Shown here one piece after another: positions 17,824 through 26,560 of a DNA stretch of 64,000 nt (position 1 is the stretch's first letter; every line of letters begins with the position of its first letter). A program made the position numbers and the translations under genes. The notes beneath the pieces were generated by a model. That model saw only the letters and a program-made list of their open reading frames with translations. It was not told where the DNA came from and searched no databases. The stretch is from an uncultured SAR86 cluster bacterium (GTDB lineage: Bacteria > Pseudomonadota > Gammaproteobacteria > Magnimaribacterales > Magnimaribacteraceae): the NCBI GenBank assembly GCA_902594545.1, contig CACJMO010000001.1, forward strand, positions 248,821-312,820, given 5' to 3'.

Positions 17824-18917
17824 TCTAATTCTCGTGTATCAATATACGCTTTCTCAGAAATCCTATGGTAATTAATGACCTCTTCTTTAAAGTCGTTATA
17901 GGATTTATAGACCTTCTGTGCCATTGGGTCATCCTTTATAAAATCTTGCATAACTTCTTCGGTTATTCTTTTTAGTTCAATTAGGACGCTGTCAGGAAGT
18001 TTTCTTAAATCTACATTATGCTTTTCTATTAATTCAGTAAGAGCTTTGTTATTCCTTGCTGTGTATTCATCTAGCATCTCTTGGTTAGCTGATTTAGCGG
18101 CATACTTGATGATTGCTTTTAAGTCATCTGGTAAAGAGTTATAAGCCTCTTTATTAATGATGATTTCTAAAGTTGAGCCCGGTTCATGCCAACCCGGATA
18201 GTAGTAATAATCCGATACTTGGTGGAATCCGAAAGTTAGATCATTATATGGCCCAACCCACTCAGCTGCATCTACAACACCTTGTTGCAGTGACAGGAAT
18301 ATTTCATTTCCAGGTAAGGTTACTGTCTCAGCCCCTGCTCGAGTAAAAACTTCACCAGCCAAACCAGGTATTCTCATTTTGAGCCCCTTTAAGTCGTCAA
18401 GTGAATTGATTTCTTTCTTAAACCAACCCGCCATTTGTACACCTGAATTGCCTCCAGCAAGCGGAACAAGATTAAAAGGTTCATAGGCCTCTTCCCAGAG
18501 CTCCATGCCTCCTCCGTAATGCAACCAGCCATTCATCTCCTGAGCTGTTAAGCCAAAAGGAACTGCGGTAAAAAATTGGGATGATTTTACTTTGCCGGTC
18601 CAATAGTAAGATGCACCATGCCCCAGTTGAACATTTCCTTGGGAAACAGCATCAAAAACTCCAAGGGCAGGAACAAATTCTCCAGCTCCATAGACTTTAA
18701 TTTGCATTCTTCCACAGGTCATTTCATTTACATATCTTGAAAAGTTCTCGGGTCCCATTCCTAGTCCAGGAAAATTTTTTGGCCAAGTTGTAACCATGGT
18801 CCATTTGTAAGTCTTACTTCCTGTAGAAAAGCAGCTGCCGTCTTCAGAGACAGCCTCCTCATTTCCTGAGCAAGAAATAATTAAGACGGAAATTCCTAAA
18901 ACTAATAATTTTTTCAT
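17820..18917 (-). CDS. TakP-like TRAP solute-binding lipoprotein (alpha-keto acid type)
   Basis: The first residues MKKLLVLGISVLIISCSG form a lipoprotein signal with Cys in a LIISC lipobox, so the protein is probably anchored, not free in the periplasm. The mature part carries TTWPKNFPGLGMG, YGAGEFVPALGVFDAVS, GNSGVQMAGWF, KMRIPGLAGEV and WVGPYNDL, a close match to the TakP family that binds pyruvate and other 2-oxoacids with sodium. I chose ATG 18917 because AAGGA stands about 9 bases upstream of it; ATG 18926 is too close to that site. dctQ and dctM for this carrier are 1.5 kb away on the opposite strand. The gene overlaps lipB by 4 bp. Confidence 0.88.
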   Translation of the reverse strand: MKKLLVLGISVLIISCSGNEEAVSEDGSCFSTGSKTYKWTMVTTWPKNFPGLGMGPENFSRYVNEMTCGRMQIKVYGAGEFVPALGVFDAVSQGNVQLGHGASYYWTGKVKSSQFFTAVPFGLTAQEMNGWLHYGGGMELWEEAYEPFNLVPLAGGNSGVQMAGWFKKEINSLDDLKGLKMRIPGLAGEVFTRAGAETVTLPGNEIFLSLQQGVVDAAEWVGPYNDLTFGFHQVSDYYYYPGWHEPGSTLEIIINKEAYNSLPDDLKAIIKYAAKSANQEMLDEYTARNNKALTELIEKHNVDLRKLPDSVLIELKRITEEVMQDFIKDDPMAQKVYKSYNDFKEEVINYHRISEKAYIDTRELD

Positions 18918-18932
18918 TGTTATCATCCTTAC

Positions 18933-21098
18933 TTATATGGTCTGTAGTTTAGCGTAAGAAACCATCAACCATTTAGTATTACTGGTATCAAAATTTACTT
19001 CGACTCTAGCATTAGAGCCTTCTCCTTCATAATTCAAAATCACTCCCTCTCCAAAGGCTTCGTGAAGAACTCTTTGGCCTAGTTTAAAACCTGTCTCGGG
19101 TACCTCGCCTGAAAGTTTCTTAGAAGAAGATTTAGAATTTCTAGGGACATTACCTCCAGTTCTTACTTCAACCGTTAGTTCTTCTGGTATTTCTCTTAAG
19201 AATCTAGAGGCAGGATTAAAATTTTCAGAACCGTATAAATTTCTCATTTCAGCATGAGTTATAAATAATTTTTCCATCGATCTAGTCATACCTACGTAAC
19301 ATAGACGTCTTTCCTCTTGGAGTTGACTGGGGTCTTCAATGGATAGTTTGTGGGGAAAAAGACCTTCTTCAAAACCAGTTATAAAGACAAGTGGAAATTC
19401 AAGACCTTTAGCCGAATGAAGCGTCATCAATTGAATTGCCGACTCATGTTCCGATGCCTGCGTATCTCCCGCATCTAGCGCCGCGTGATCTATGAACATT
19501 TTTAAAGCGCTTTCTTCAAGATCATCAAATGAATCTGGCTCAAAGTCTCGGGCTGCTCCGACTAACTCCGATAAATTTTCTACTCTTGTTCGCCCTTTTT
19601 CTCCCGCTTCTTTTTTGTGATACTCAATAAGCCCACTTCTCTCTATAGCCATATCTACTATATCTCGAAGGGGTAGATCTTTAGTATCGTCCTCTAAGGA
19701 GTTAAAACTCGACATAAAACCTTGAATGGCCTGAGATGCCCTTGATGTAAGGCCATCATTATCAATTAACTCTTCACAGGCCTTCCAAAGAGATATGCTT
19801 TTTTCTGCTGCCTTTGCCCTTATCAGATCTATTGTTTTTGCTCCGATGCCTCGTGGTGGAATATTGATAACTCTCTCAAATGCAGCATCATCTTCCCTGC
19901 CATATATGAGCCTGAGATAACTCATAGCATTCTTTATTTCAGCCCGTTCGTAGAATCTTAAACCTCCGTAGATCTTGTAAGGTAAAGAATCTCTCAAAAT
20001 AGCTTCCTCTAAAACCCTTGATTGAGCATTTGATCTATAGAGAATAGCAACCTCATCTAAACTACGTCCTTGTCCAATCCAGTTCTGAATACTCCCCACT
20101 ACATATCTTGCTTCATCGTCTTCGTTATAAGCTGAATAAACTGAAATAGGCTCGCCTTCTTTTTGATCTGTCCATAACTCTTTGCCCATTCTGCCTTGGT
20201 TATTCTTAATCACAGCATTGGCGGCATTCAAAATTACAGATGTAGATCTGTAGTTTTGTTCCAGCCTAACAATCTCTGTATTTTCAAAATCTTTAGTAAA
20301 TCGATTTATGTTTTCACTTTTAGCTCCTCGCCATCCATAAATGGATTGATCGTCATCTCCAACAGACATAAAGTTAGCTCCGCCATCTGCTAATAGCCTT
20401 AGAAACTGATATTGAACCTCATTTGTATCTTGAAATTCATCTACTAAAATATGGCTAAACCTTCTTTGATAGTGCTTAAGAACTTCCTCATTGCTCTTTA
20501 GCAGAATGTACACTCTCAAGAGAAGTTCCCCAAAGTCAACTAAGCTCTCGCGTTCGCATAATTCTTCGTATGCCTTATATACTTCGGTCATTTTTTCAGC
20601 AAAGTAGTCATCTGCAATGTCTACATCTTTAGAGCGATTGCACTCATCTTTCTGTTTGTTGATGAACCATTGAATTTGTCTGGGTGGCCATTTTGTATCA
20701 TCTAAGCCCATAGACTTAACAACCCTTTTAATCACTCTGTACTGATCTTCTGAATCAAGAATGGAGAATTCTCTTCTCAGGCCGGCCTCTTCCCAATGAG
20801 TGCGCAATAATCTATGAGAAATACCATGGAAGGTTCCGCACCAAAAGTTTCCCATTTCTTCCTGAACGATACCTTCGATTCTTCCCCTCATCTCTCGAGA
20901 AGCTTTATTTGTAAAAGTTACGGTTAAGATTGAATGAGGACTAACTTTCTTTGCCTTTATGAGCCAAGCCACTCTGTGTGCTATAACTCTAGTTTTGCCT
21001 GAACCCGCTCCAGCAAGGACTAACAAGTTTTTTGATTCCGAAGTTACGGAGTTCCTTTGGGGTTCATTGAGATTTTCAAATATTTCGGATACATCCAC
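18933..21098 (-). CDS. uvrD: DNA helicase II (UvrD)
   Basis: This 721-residue superfamily 1A 3'-5' helicase acts in nucleotide excision and mismatch repair. Walker A is AGAGSGKT (residues 29-36), Walker B is VDEFQDTN near residue 220, and motif III GDDDQSIYGWRGA, motif IV LEQNYRS, motif V TLHSAKGLEFPLVF and motif VI CYVGMTRS follow in order. The C-terminal tail has the conserved GQRVLHEAFGEGVILN segment that binds RNA polymerase. The length equals that of E. coli UvrD. Its stop is 15 bp upstream of the TRAP lipoprotein start. Confidence 0.95.
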   Translation of the reverse strand: MDVSEIFENLNEPQRNSVTSESKNLLVLAGAGSGKTRVIAHRVAWLIKAKKVSPHSILTVTFTNKASREMRGRIEGIVQEEMGNFWCGTFHGISHRLLRTHWEEAGLRREFSILDSEDQYRVIKRVVKSMGLDDTKWPPRQIQWFINKQKDECNRSKDVDIADDYFAEKMTEVYKAYEELCERESLVDFGELLLRVYILLKSNEEVLKHYQRRFSHILVDEFQDTNEVQYQFLRLLADGGANFMSVGDDDQSIYGWRGAKSENINRFTKDFENTEIVRLEQNYRSTSVILNAANAVIKNNQGRMGKELWTDQKEGEPISVYSAYNEDDEARYVVGSIQNWIGQGRSLDEVAILYRSNAQSRVLEEAILRDSLPYKIYGGLRFYERAEIKNAMSYLRLIYGREDDAAFERVINIPPRGIGAKTIDLIRAKAAEKSISLWKACEELIDNDGLTSRASQAIQGFMSSFNSLEDDTKDLPLRDIVDMAIERSGLIEYHKKEAGEKGRTRVENLSELVGAARDFEPDSFDDLEESALKMFIDHAALDAGDTQASEHESAIQLMTLHSAKGLEFPLVFITGFEEGLFPHKLSIEDPSQLQEERRLCYVGMTRSMEKLFITHAEMRNLYGSENFNPASRFLREIPEELTVEVRTGGNVPRNSKSSSKKLSGEVPETGFKLGQRVLHEAFGEGVILNYEGEGSNARVEVNFDTSNTKWLMVSYAKLQTI

Positions 21099-21222
21099 TG
21101 CTATATTTTAACTAAGAATCGGAATTCTATCTCGCTAATTAAACTTAAAATTCAAATAAAATTGCAAAATTTAATTGATTGAACAATCTATGAAAATATT
21201 GTCGTTTAGGTATCATTGAACT

Positions 21223-21636
21223 ATGGAAAATACAGAAAAATTCTTCGAAACTTATTGCGATTTTGTGACTAAAGTTACCAGCAATCCAAGCCTAAAAATT
21301 GATGACCTCAAATCCTCTTTAGACAACATACAAGAGAACTCACCTATTGACGCCCCTCGTCTACTGACCGCTGCATTGGGTCTAGGCAGCGAAACTGGTG
21401 AGTTTGTGGAGATAGTAAAAAAGATGGTCCTTCAAGGAAAGCCAGCGGATGAGGATAATATTTTTCATATGAAAAGAGAGCTTGGAGATGTCATGTGGTA
21501 TTGGGTAACCGCATGCATGGCGCTTGACTTGAATCCTGTTGAAGTTATTACCGAGAATCAAAAGAAGCTAGAGGCAAGATATGGAGAACAATTTACAGTT
21601 AACCAAAGTGAGGTTAGAGCTGAGGGTGATCTATAA
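21223..21636 (+). CDS. MazG-like nucleotide pyrophosphohydrolase
   Basis: The 137-residue all-helical protein keeps the MazG/dUTPase-like metal signature: ETGEFVEIVKK in the first metal helix and RELGDVMWYWVTAC in the second (E-x-x-E ... E-x-x-D). The C-terminal ENQKKLEARYGEQF is common in short MazG-like proteins, including phage forms. The family hydrolyses NTPs to NMPs and pyrophosphate; the substrate here is unknown. It is a single gene between divergent uvrD and convergent hemA, which ends at the next base. Confidence 0.85.
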   Translation: MENTEKFFETYCDFVTKVTSNPSLKIDDLKSSLDNIQENSPIDAPRLLTAALGLGSETGEFVEIVKKMVLQGKPADEDNIFHMKRELGDVMWYWVTACMALDLNPVEVITENQKKLEARYGEQFTVNQSEVRAEGDL

Positions 21637-22887
21637 TTAGTAGATTCTGGATACTGCAGGCTTTTCTTCCTGAGATTCTTCTGACCTTTGAAGATCCATT
21701 ACTTTCCATACATCATCTAGCGCATCTAGGAAATGATCAATATCTCCTGCTTCATGTCGTGGCGTTATAGTAACCCTGAATCTCTCATCACCTTTAGGAA
21801 CTGTAGGGTAAAAAATTGGTTGGATATAAATACCGTGCTTTTCTAGTAAGAGATTAGCAGCTTCTTTACATAGTCGTGGGTCATATAAATGGATGGGGAT
21901 TATGTGACTATCATTTTCTAAATATGGAATCTGTAAATCTGTTAATCCTTTTCTAATTCTCTCTGAATTGAGGCGTATATTTTCTCTAAGATCTTCAGCT
22001 TCCTTGGCAATGTTAATAGCTGTAATTGAAGCAGCTGCGATAGAGGGGTTCATGGAAGATGTAAAAATAAAGCCTGGCGCGAAACTCCTTATGTAATCAA
22101 TGATATCGGAGTTAGCGGCCACATAACCACCCATTTGTCCGAAAGATTTAGATAAGGTTCCATTGATAATATCTATATCATCCTCTAGCCCTTTCTCGGA
22201 AGTAATCCCTCTTCCTTCAGGACCGTAAAGACCAACTGAATGAACCTCATCAAGATAGGTAAGGGCATTATATTTTTTTGCAAGATCTATGATTTTTTGC
22301 AAGGGAGACCTAAGGCCTTCCATAGAGTAAAGAGATTCAAAAACTATAATTTTAGGTGTATTTGCGTTCGCAGTTTTTAGTAGCTCCTCTAAGTGATTGG
22401 TATCGTTATGTCTAAAGATATGAGTTACGACACCCGCATTCTTGATGCCTTGAATTAGAGAAGCATGATTTAGTTCATCTGAAAAAACTTCAACTCCTCC
22501 CAGGTTCTTACATAGAGTCCATAGCGTTGATTGATTAGCTGTATATGCAGATGGAAAAAGTAGAGCGGCTTCTTTATGGTGAAGATCTGCTAACAAATTT
22601 TCTAAATCCACATGATAAGTAGATGTTCCTGAAATATTCCTAGTTCCTCCAGATCCCGTTCCAAGTTGATTTATAACATCAATAGATGTTTTGGTAACTT
22701 CCGGGTGCTGACTCAAGTTTAAATAGTCATTACTGCACCATACTTCAACTTCTCTCTCTTGACCTTCAAATCGTTCTGTAGCTTTAGGGAAGCTGGCCTT
22801 GTTGCGATTTATGGCTCTAAACTTTCTGTATAAACCTTGAGACTTTAAGGAAATTAACTCGTCAGAGAAGAATTTTTTATAGTTCAT
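21637..22887 (-). CDS. hemA: 5-aminolevulinate synthase (C4 / Shemin pathway)
   Basis: This PLP enzyme condenses glycine with succinyl-CoA to give 5-aminolevulinate. The [10 protein letters not shown] block (residues 79-88) is the ALAS form; BioF and Kbl differ there. H142 in [12 protein letters not shown]213 and H216 in YLDEVHSVG, and the PLP lysine K247 in [14 protein letters not shown] are all present. The N-terminal [10 protein letters not shown] also fits ALAS (R21 region). The 416-residue length is normal. It is divergent from a hemC-hemD fusion and clustered with hemB, hemE, hemF and hemJ, which rules out a biotin or threonine role. Gammaproteobacteria normally use the glutamyl-tRNA route, so this is unusual. 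Confidence 0.92.
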   Translation of the reverse strand: MNYKKFFSDELISLKSQGLYRKFRAINRNKASFPKATERFEGQEREVEVWCSNDYLNLSQHPEVTKTSIDVINQLGTGSGGTRNISGTSTYHVDLENLLADLHHKEAALLFPSAYTANQSTLWTLCKNLGGVEVFSDELNHASLIQGIKNAGVVTHIFRHNDTNHLEELLKTANANTPKIIVFESLYSMEGLRSPLQKIIDLAKKYNALTYLDEVHSVGLYGPEGRGITSEKGLEDDIDIINGTLSKSFGQMGGYVAANSDIIDYIRSFAPGFIFTSSMNPSIAAASITAINIAKEAEDLRENIRLNSERIRKGLTDLQIPYLENDSHIIPIHLYDPRLCKEAANLLLEKHGIYIQPIFYPTVPKGDERFRVTITPRHEAGDIDHFLDALDDVWKVMDLQRSEESQEEKPAVSRIY

Positions 22888-22931
22888 GAATTAATTAGTG
22901 ATAAAAGTTAAAATATTCTGGTGAAGCGGCG

Positions 22932-22950
22932 AGTATTGTAAATCAATACT
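22932..22950. promoter_or_regulatory. 19-bp palindrome between hemA and the hemC-hemD fusion
   Basis: AGTATTG (22932-22938) and CAATACT (22944-22950) are perfect inverted repeats around TAAAT. The site is the most symmetric sequence in the 68-bp divergent gap and stands 6 bases before the first possible start of the fusion gene. It could be an operator shared by both heme transcription units or a short RNA hairpin; no regulator gene is adjacent. Confidence 0.5.
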
Positions 22951-22955
22951 GTTTT

Positions 22956-24509
22956 GTGTGTCTTCTTAAGAATAATTCTCATTTAGTTTTGACTTTGAAA
23001 AACTTAAAAATAGTCTCAAGGAAAAGTCCTCTTGCAAGGATACAGGCACAGCTTGTAGCAAAAGCAATAAGGGATGAATTTCCCGACATCATCTTTGAGC
23101 ACATTTACAAGAGCACGCTTGGAGATGCTGACTTAACAACACCCTTAAATCAAATGCCAGATATTGGTGTCTTTACCAATGATATTAGAAATGACTTGCT
23201 CCATGGAGAAGCCGACATAGCTGTTCATTCTTGGAAAGACCTACCGGTGGACTTGGAGGAAGGTACGGAAATCAGCGCCACTATCAATAGGGCCGATACA
23301 AGAGATATGATCTTTCTCAAAGAAGATAGTTTAGGTAAACAAAATTTATCCATATTGAGCTCATCTCCAAGAAGGGAAAAGAATTTATCTCTCTTTTTGC
23401 CTCTTGCTCTTCCTTTTCAGTCGAACATTTCTTTCAAAGACGTGCGTGGAAATATACACACTAGATTGAAAAAACTAATCGAAGGAGATGACGACGGTCT
23501 TGTGGTTGCAAAAGCAGCTATAGATAGAATCATAGACCAAAATGTTGATGAATTTATTGAGGATAAGAAAGAGTTACTCGATATCACAAAGAATCTTAAA
23601 TGGATGGTTTTGCCAATTTCTCAAAATCCATGTGCTGCAGCTCAGGGCGCTCTAGCAATAGAGTCAAGAGAAGGTGATTTGAAAGTTGAAGAGATAATGA
23701 AGAGAATTAATAACGAAGCGATCTTTGAAGAGGTGGAGAAGGAAAGAAGTTTATTAAAATCTTTTGGAGGGGGTTGCCATCAGAAAATAGGTGTTGCATG
23801 CGAAACAATAGACGGCTCGTCTCTTCTGACCGTAAAAGGAGAAACAGAAGATAGAGAAGAAATTTCGCAAAGGGCGCTAGAGAAAGATTACGAAGATTAT
23901 TTTAAGTCTATTGATGAAGAGAACTATTTTCCTTCCAACAAAGAGGAGCAAAAGTTTTTTGAACGGCTCCCAATTGAAGATTCAATTGATTCACTGAAAC
24001 AATTAAAAAATGTGGGCATATATATAAGTAGATCCAATGCAATAGATGATTCTGATCTAATAGATAAATCTAACACCATTTGGACTAGCGGAATAGAGAC
24101 TTGGAAGTCAATGGCACAAAAAGGTTATTGGGTAAATGGTACATCTGATAGCTTGGGTGAAGATAATTCTTTAGCTGAAGACCCTTTTAGAAAGCTCGAT
24201 TGGTTAAAAGTAACTCATATAGACAATCAAGATGACCCTAAGAAATCTGTCGCAACCTATAAGCTTGAACCTTTGGAAGTCAATCAAAGGATAAAGGATT
24301 GCGATTACTTTTATTGGATGAGTGCCAGTTCGTTTAAATTGGCTCTACAAAAATTTCCTGAGATAAAAAATAAAAATCATGCCTGTGGATTGGGCAGTAC
24401 CCATAAGATTATAAAAAAAGAGGTGCCTGATGTGATGACCTTCTTAAGCTATGAGAGCTGGCAGGAATCAATCAAGGCCCACATTAGACCTAACAAGCAG
24501 AACGGCTAA
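22956..24509 (+). CDS. hemC: porphobilinogen deaminase fused to a divergent uroporphyrinogen-III synthase-like domain
   Basis: Residues about 17-300 are hydroxymethylbilane synthase: SRKSPLARIQAQ at the start, catalytic D95 in HSWKDLP, SSSPRR at 135-140, VRGNIHTRL, NPCAAAQGALAIE, and C274 in FGGGCHQKIG, the Cys that carries the dipyrromethane cofactor. Residues about 345-517 form a second domain with NVGIYISRS at its start and YFYWMSASSFKLALQ and CGLGSTHKI near its end, matching the layout of HemD, which closes the ring to uroporphyrinogen III; this part is inferred. The GTG at 22956 is the first start; TTG at 22989 or 22995 would fit other HemC N termini better. hemB follows 27 bp on. Confidence 0.88.
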   Translation: MCLLKNNSHLVLTLKNLKIVSRKSPLARIQAQLVAKAIRDEFPDIIFEHIYKSTLGDADLTTPLNQMPDIGVFTNDIRNDLLHGEADIAVHSWKDLPVDLEEGTEISATINRADTRDMIFLKEDSLGKQNLSILSSSPRREKNLSLFLPLALPFQSNISFKDVRGNIHTRLKKLIEGDDDGLVVAKAAIDRIIDQNVDEFIEDKKELLDITKNLKWMVLPISQNPCAAAQGALAIESREGDLKVEEIMKRINNEAIFEEVEKERSLLKSFGGGCHQKIGVACETIDGSSLLTVKGETEDREEISQRALEKDYEDYFKSIDEENYFPSNKEEQKFFERLPIEDSIDSLKQLKNVGIYISRSNAIDDSDLIDKSNTIWTSGIETWKSMAQKGYWVNGTSDSLGEDNSLAEDPFRKLDWLKVTHIDNQDDPKKSVATYKLEPLEVNQRIKDCDYFYWMSASSFKLALQKFPEIKNKNHACGLGSTHKIIKKEVPDVMTFLSYESWQESIKAHIRPNKQNG

Positions 24510-24536
24510 GGTATAATAAGCTTTTTTACATAAAGT

Positions 24537-25532
24537 ATGACCGCATCAAGAAAATTTCCTAACTCACGCCTGAGAAGAACAAGGTTTACCTCTGCAATTA
24601 GAAGTTTAGTTGCAGAAAACCACCTGACTGTTGATGACCTGATTCAACCTATATTCGTAAAGGAAGGACTAGATGGCATTGAGGGCATAGATTCTCTTCC
24701 AGAAATCAATAGATTTGGTCTTAATGCTTTGGATGATGAAATTGCTAGGATCCAAGAAAATAAAATAAAAGCTGTAGCAATTTTCCCTGTGATAGATCCT
24801 GTAAAGAAAGACGATAGAGGCACTGAATCAACTAATGAAAATAATTTAGTCTGCGAAGCCATAAGACAAATAAAGAAAAATTCTGAATTAGCAGTTATTG
24901 CGGATGTTGCTCTAGACCCCTATACATCACACGGTCATGATGGTGTTCTAGACTCTAAAGGATATGTAGATAATGATGAAAGTTTGCCCATATTAGTTAA
25001 CCAAGCTCTGACTCTGGCAAAGGCTGGGGCAGATATGGTTGCACCCTCAGACATGATGGATGGAAGAATTGCAAGCATTAGAAATATGTTGGAAGAAAAA
25101 GGTTTTGTGAATACGATTATCCTTTCCTACGCTGCCAAATACAGTTCCAAATTTTATGGCCCCTTCAGAGATGCAGTATCATCGTCTGCGAGCTTAGGGT
25201 CTGGAAGTAAAGATACATACCAAATGTCTGTCGCAAACATAGATGAAGCACTTCATGAGGTAAAAATGGATATCGAAGAAGGAGCTGACATAGTTATGGT
25301 TAAACCAGGTCTTCCTTACTTAGATGTCATTAAATCTGTTAAAGAAACTTTCAAAGTTCCCACATTTGCTTATCAAGTTAGCGGGGAATACGCCATGCTA
25401 AAAGCGGCCATACAAAATGGATGGCTTTCTGAAGAAGTTATGATGGAATCCTTGCTGAGCTTTAAGAGAGCGGGTGCTGATTGTATTTTGACCTATGCTG
25501 CAAACCAAATTGCAGAGACATTAAATAAGTAG
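24537..25532 (+). CDS. hemB: delta-aminolevulinic acid dehydratase (porphobilinogen synthase)
   Basis: HemB joins two 5-aminolevulinates into porphobilinogen. The Schiff-base lysines are K201 (SYAAKYSSKFYGPF) and K256 (MVKPGLPYL). The metal loop reads DVALDPYTSHGHDG, with A125, D127 and D135 where the zinc-type E. coli enzyme has three Cys; this is the magnesium-type arrangement of Pseudomonas and alphaproteobacteria. The 331-residue length is normal. It is the second gene of the plus-strand heme unit. Confidence 0.96.
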   Translation: MTASRKFPNSRLRRTRFTSAIRSLVAENHLTVDDLIQPIFVKEGLDGIEGIDSLPEINRFGLNALDDEIARIQENKIKAVAIFPVIDPVKKDDRGTESTNENNLVCEAIRQIKKNSELAVIADVALDPYTSHGHDGVLDSKGYVDNDESLPILVNQALTLAKAGADMVAPSDMMDGRIASIRNMLEEKGFVNTIILSYAAKYSSKFYGPFRDAVSSSASLGSGSKDTYQMSVANIDEALHEVKMDIEEGADIVMVKPGLPYLDVIKSVKETFKVPTFAYQVSGEYAMLKAAIQNGWLSEEVMMESLLSFKRAGADCILTYAANQIAETLNK

Positions 25533-25537
25533 AAACC

Positions 25538-26557
25538 TTGCCAAATAAAAAATTTATAAACGCATTAGAAAGAAAACCCCAGGACTGTCCGCCGATATGG
25601 CTCATGAGGCAAGCTGGTAGGTATCACGATCACTATCAAAGTCTAAAAAAAGATTACACTTTCGAGGACCTTTGTAAAACACCAAAACTTGCAGCTGAAA
25701 CGGCAATGGGGCCTATCAATGAATTTGATTTTGATGTAGCTATTTTATTCAGCGACATATTGTTCCCTCTTGAAGCACTTGGTATGGATCTCTCTTATAA
25801 TCCAGGACCTCAATTTGGCCTTCACTTAAATGAAGACAATGCTGAAAGCCTACTAATAAATCAAAACCCCATAGGTTTAATGGAATTTCAAGGTGAGGCG
25901 ATAGAGCGAACCATCGAAAGATTGCCTGTTGAAAAATCGTTAATAGGTTTTGTTGGCGGACCTTGGACTTTAATTGCTTATGCATGCAATATCAGTAAAG
26001 ATTCAAGAAATATCAATTTTAGTAATTTTCAAATAGGCCTTCTTGATAACGTCATTCTTCCACTGCTAAAGGATAATGTGGAATTACAACTGAATGCAGG
26101 TGCTGAAGTGGTAATGATCTTTGACTCTACAGCTCATCAACTTGCTGAGGAAGATTTAAATATCTACTTAGAAAAAACCTTCAATATGTTAGTCAAGGAA
26201 TTTCCTAACAAGGTTGGTTACTATGCAAAAGACGGGGTTAACTACGAAACTATAATTGCAAAACAAGATGACCCTCAAATAAACCTAGCAGGAATGGGTA
26301 TAGACTCTAATGTTGATTTAAGAGATTACTTCAAAAAAACTTCCAATGGATTCGTGCAAGGTAATTTTAGTGAGCATTTCTTAACCCTCCCCCATGAAGA
26401 ATTCTTATCCAAATTAGATACTTTCATAGAACAAATGTCAGCGCTATCGCCAGACGAAAGATCGGGTTGGGTGTGTGGACTAGGCCATGGAGTTCTAAAG
26501 ACAACTCCTCAGGAAAACGTCAAAGAATTTGTACAAAGAATTAGATCGTCCTTTTAG
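25538..26557 (+). CDS. hemE: uroporphyrinogen decarboxylase
   Basis: HemE removes four carboxyl groups from uroporphyrinogen III to give coproporphyrinogen III in the cytosol. The signature PPIWLMRQAGRY is near residues 18-29, and GFVGGPWTLIAY and the C-terminal GLGHGVLKTTP are conserved. The start is TTG at 25538, 5 bp after the hemB stop; no suitable ATG exists. The 339-residue length is slightly below E. coli HemE (354). hemF follows 3 bp on. Confidence 0.95.
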   Translation: MPNKKFINALERKPQDCPPIWLMRQAGRYHDHYQSLKKDYTFEDLCKTPKLAAETAMGPINEFDFDVAILFSDILFPLEALGMDLSYNPGPQFGLHLNEDNAESLLINQNPIGLMEFQGEAIERTIERLPVEKSLIGFVGGPWTLIAYACNISKDSRNINFSNFQIGLLDNVILPLLKDNVELQLNAGAEVVMIFDSTAHQLAEEDLNIYLEKTFNMLVKEFPNKVGYYAKDGVNYETIIAKQDDPQINLAGMGIDSNVDLRDYFKKTSNGFVQGNFSEHFLTLPHEEFLSKLDTFIEQMSALSPDERSGWVCGLGHGVLKTTPQENVKEFVQRIRSSF

Positions 26558-26560
26558 AGA

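Noticed and set aside
21637..22887. Reading the PLP enzyme as Kbl (2-amino-3-ketobutyrate CoA ligase) or BioF
   Set aside because: The TRNISGT block is the ALAS form, and the gene is divergent from hemC and clustered with hemB, hemE, hemF and hemJ; no threonine dehydrogenase or biotin gene is near.
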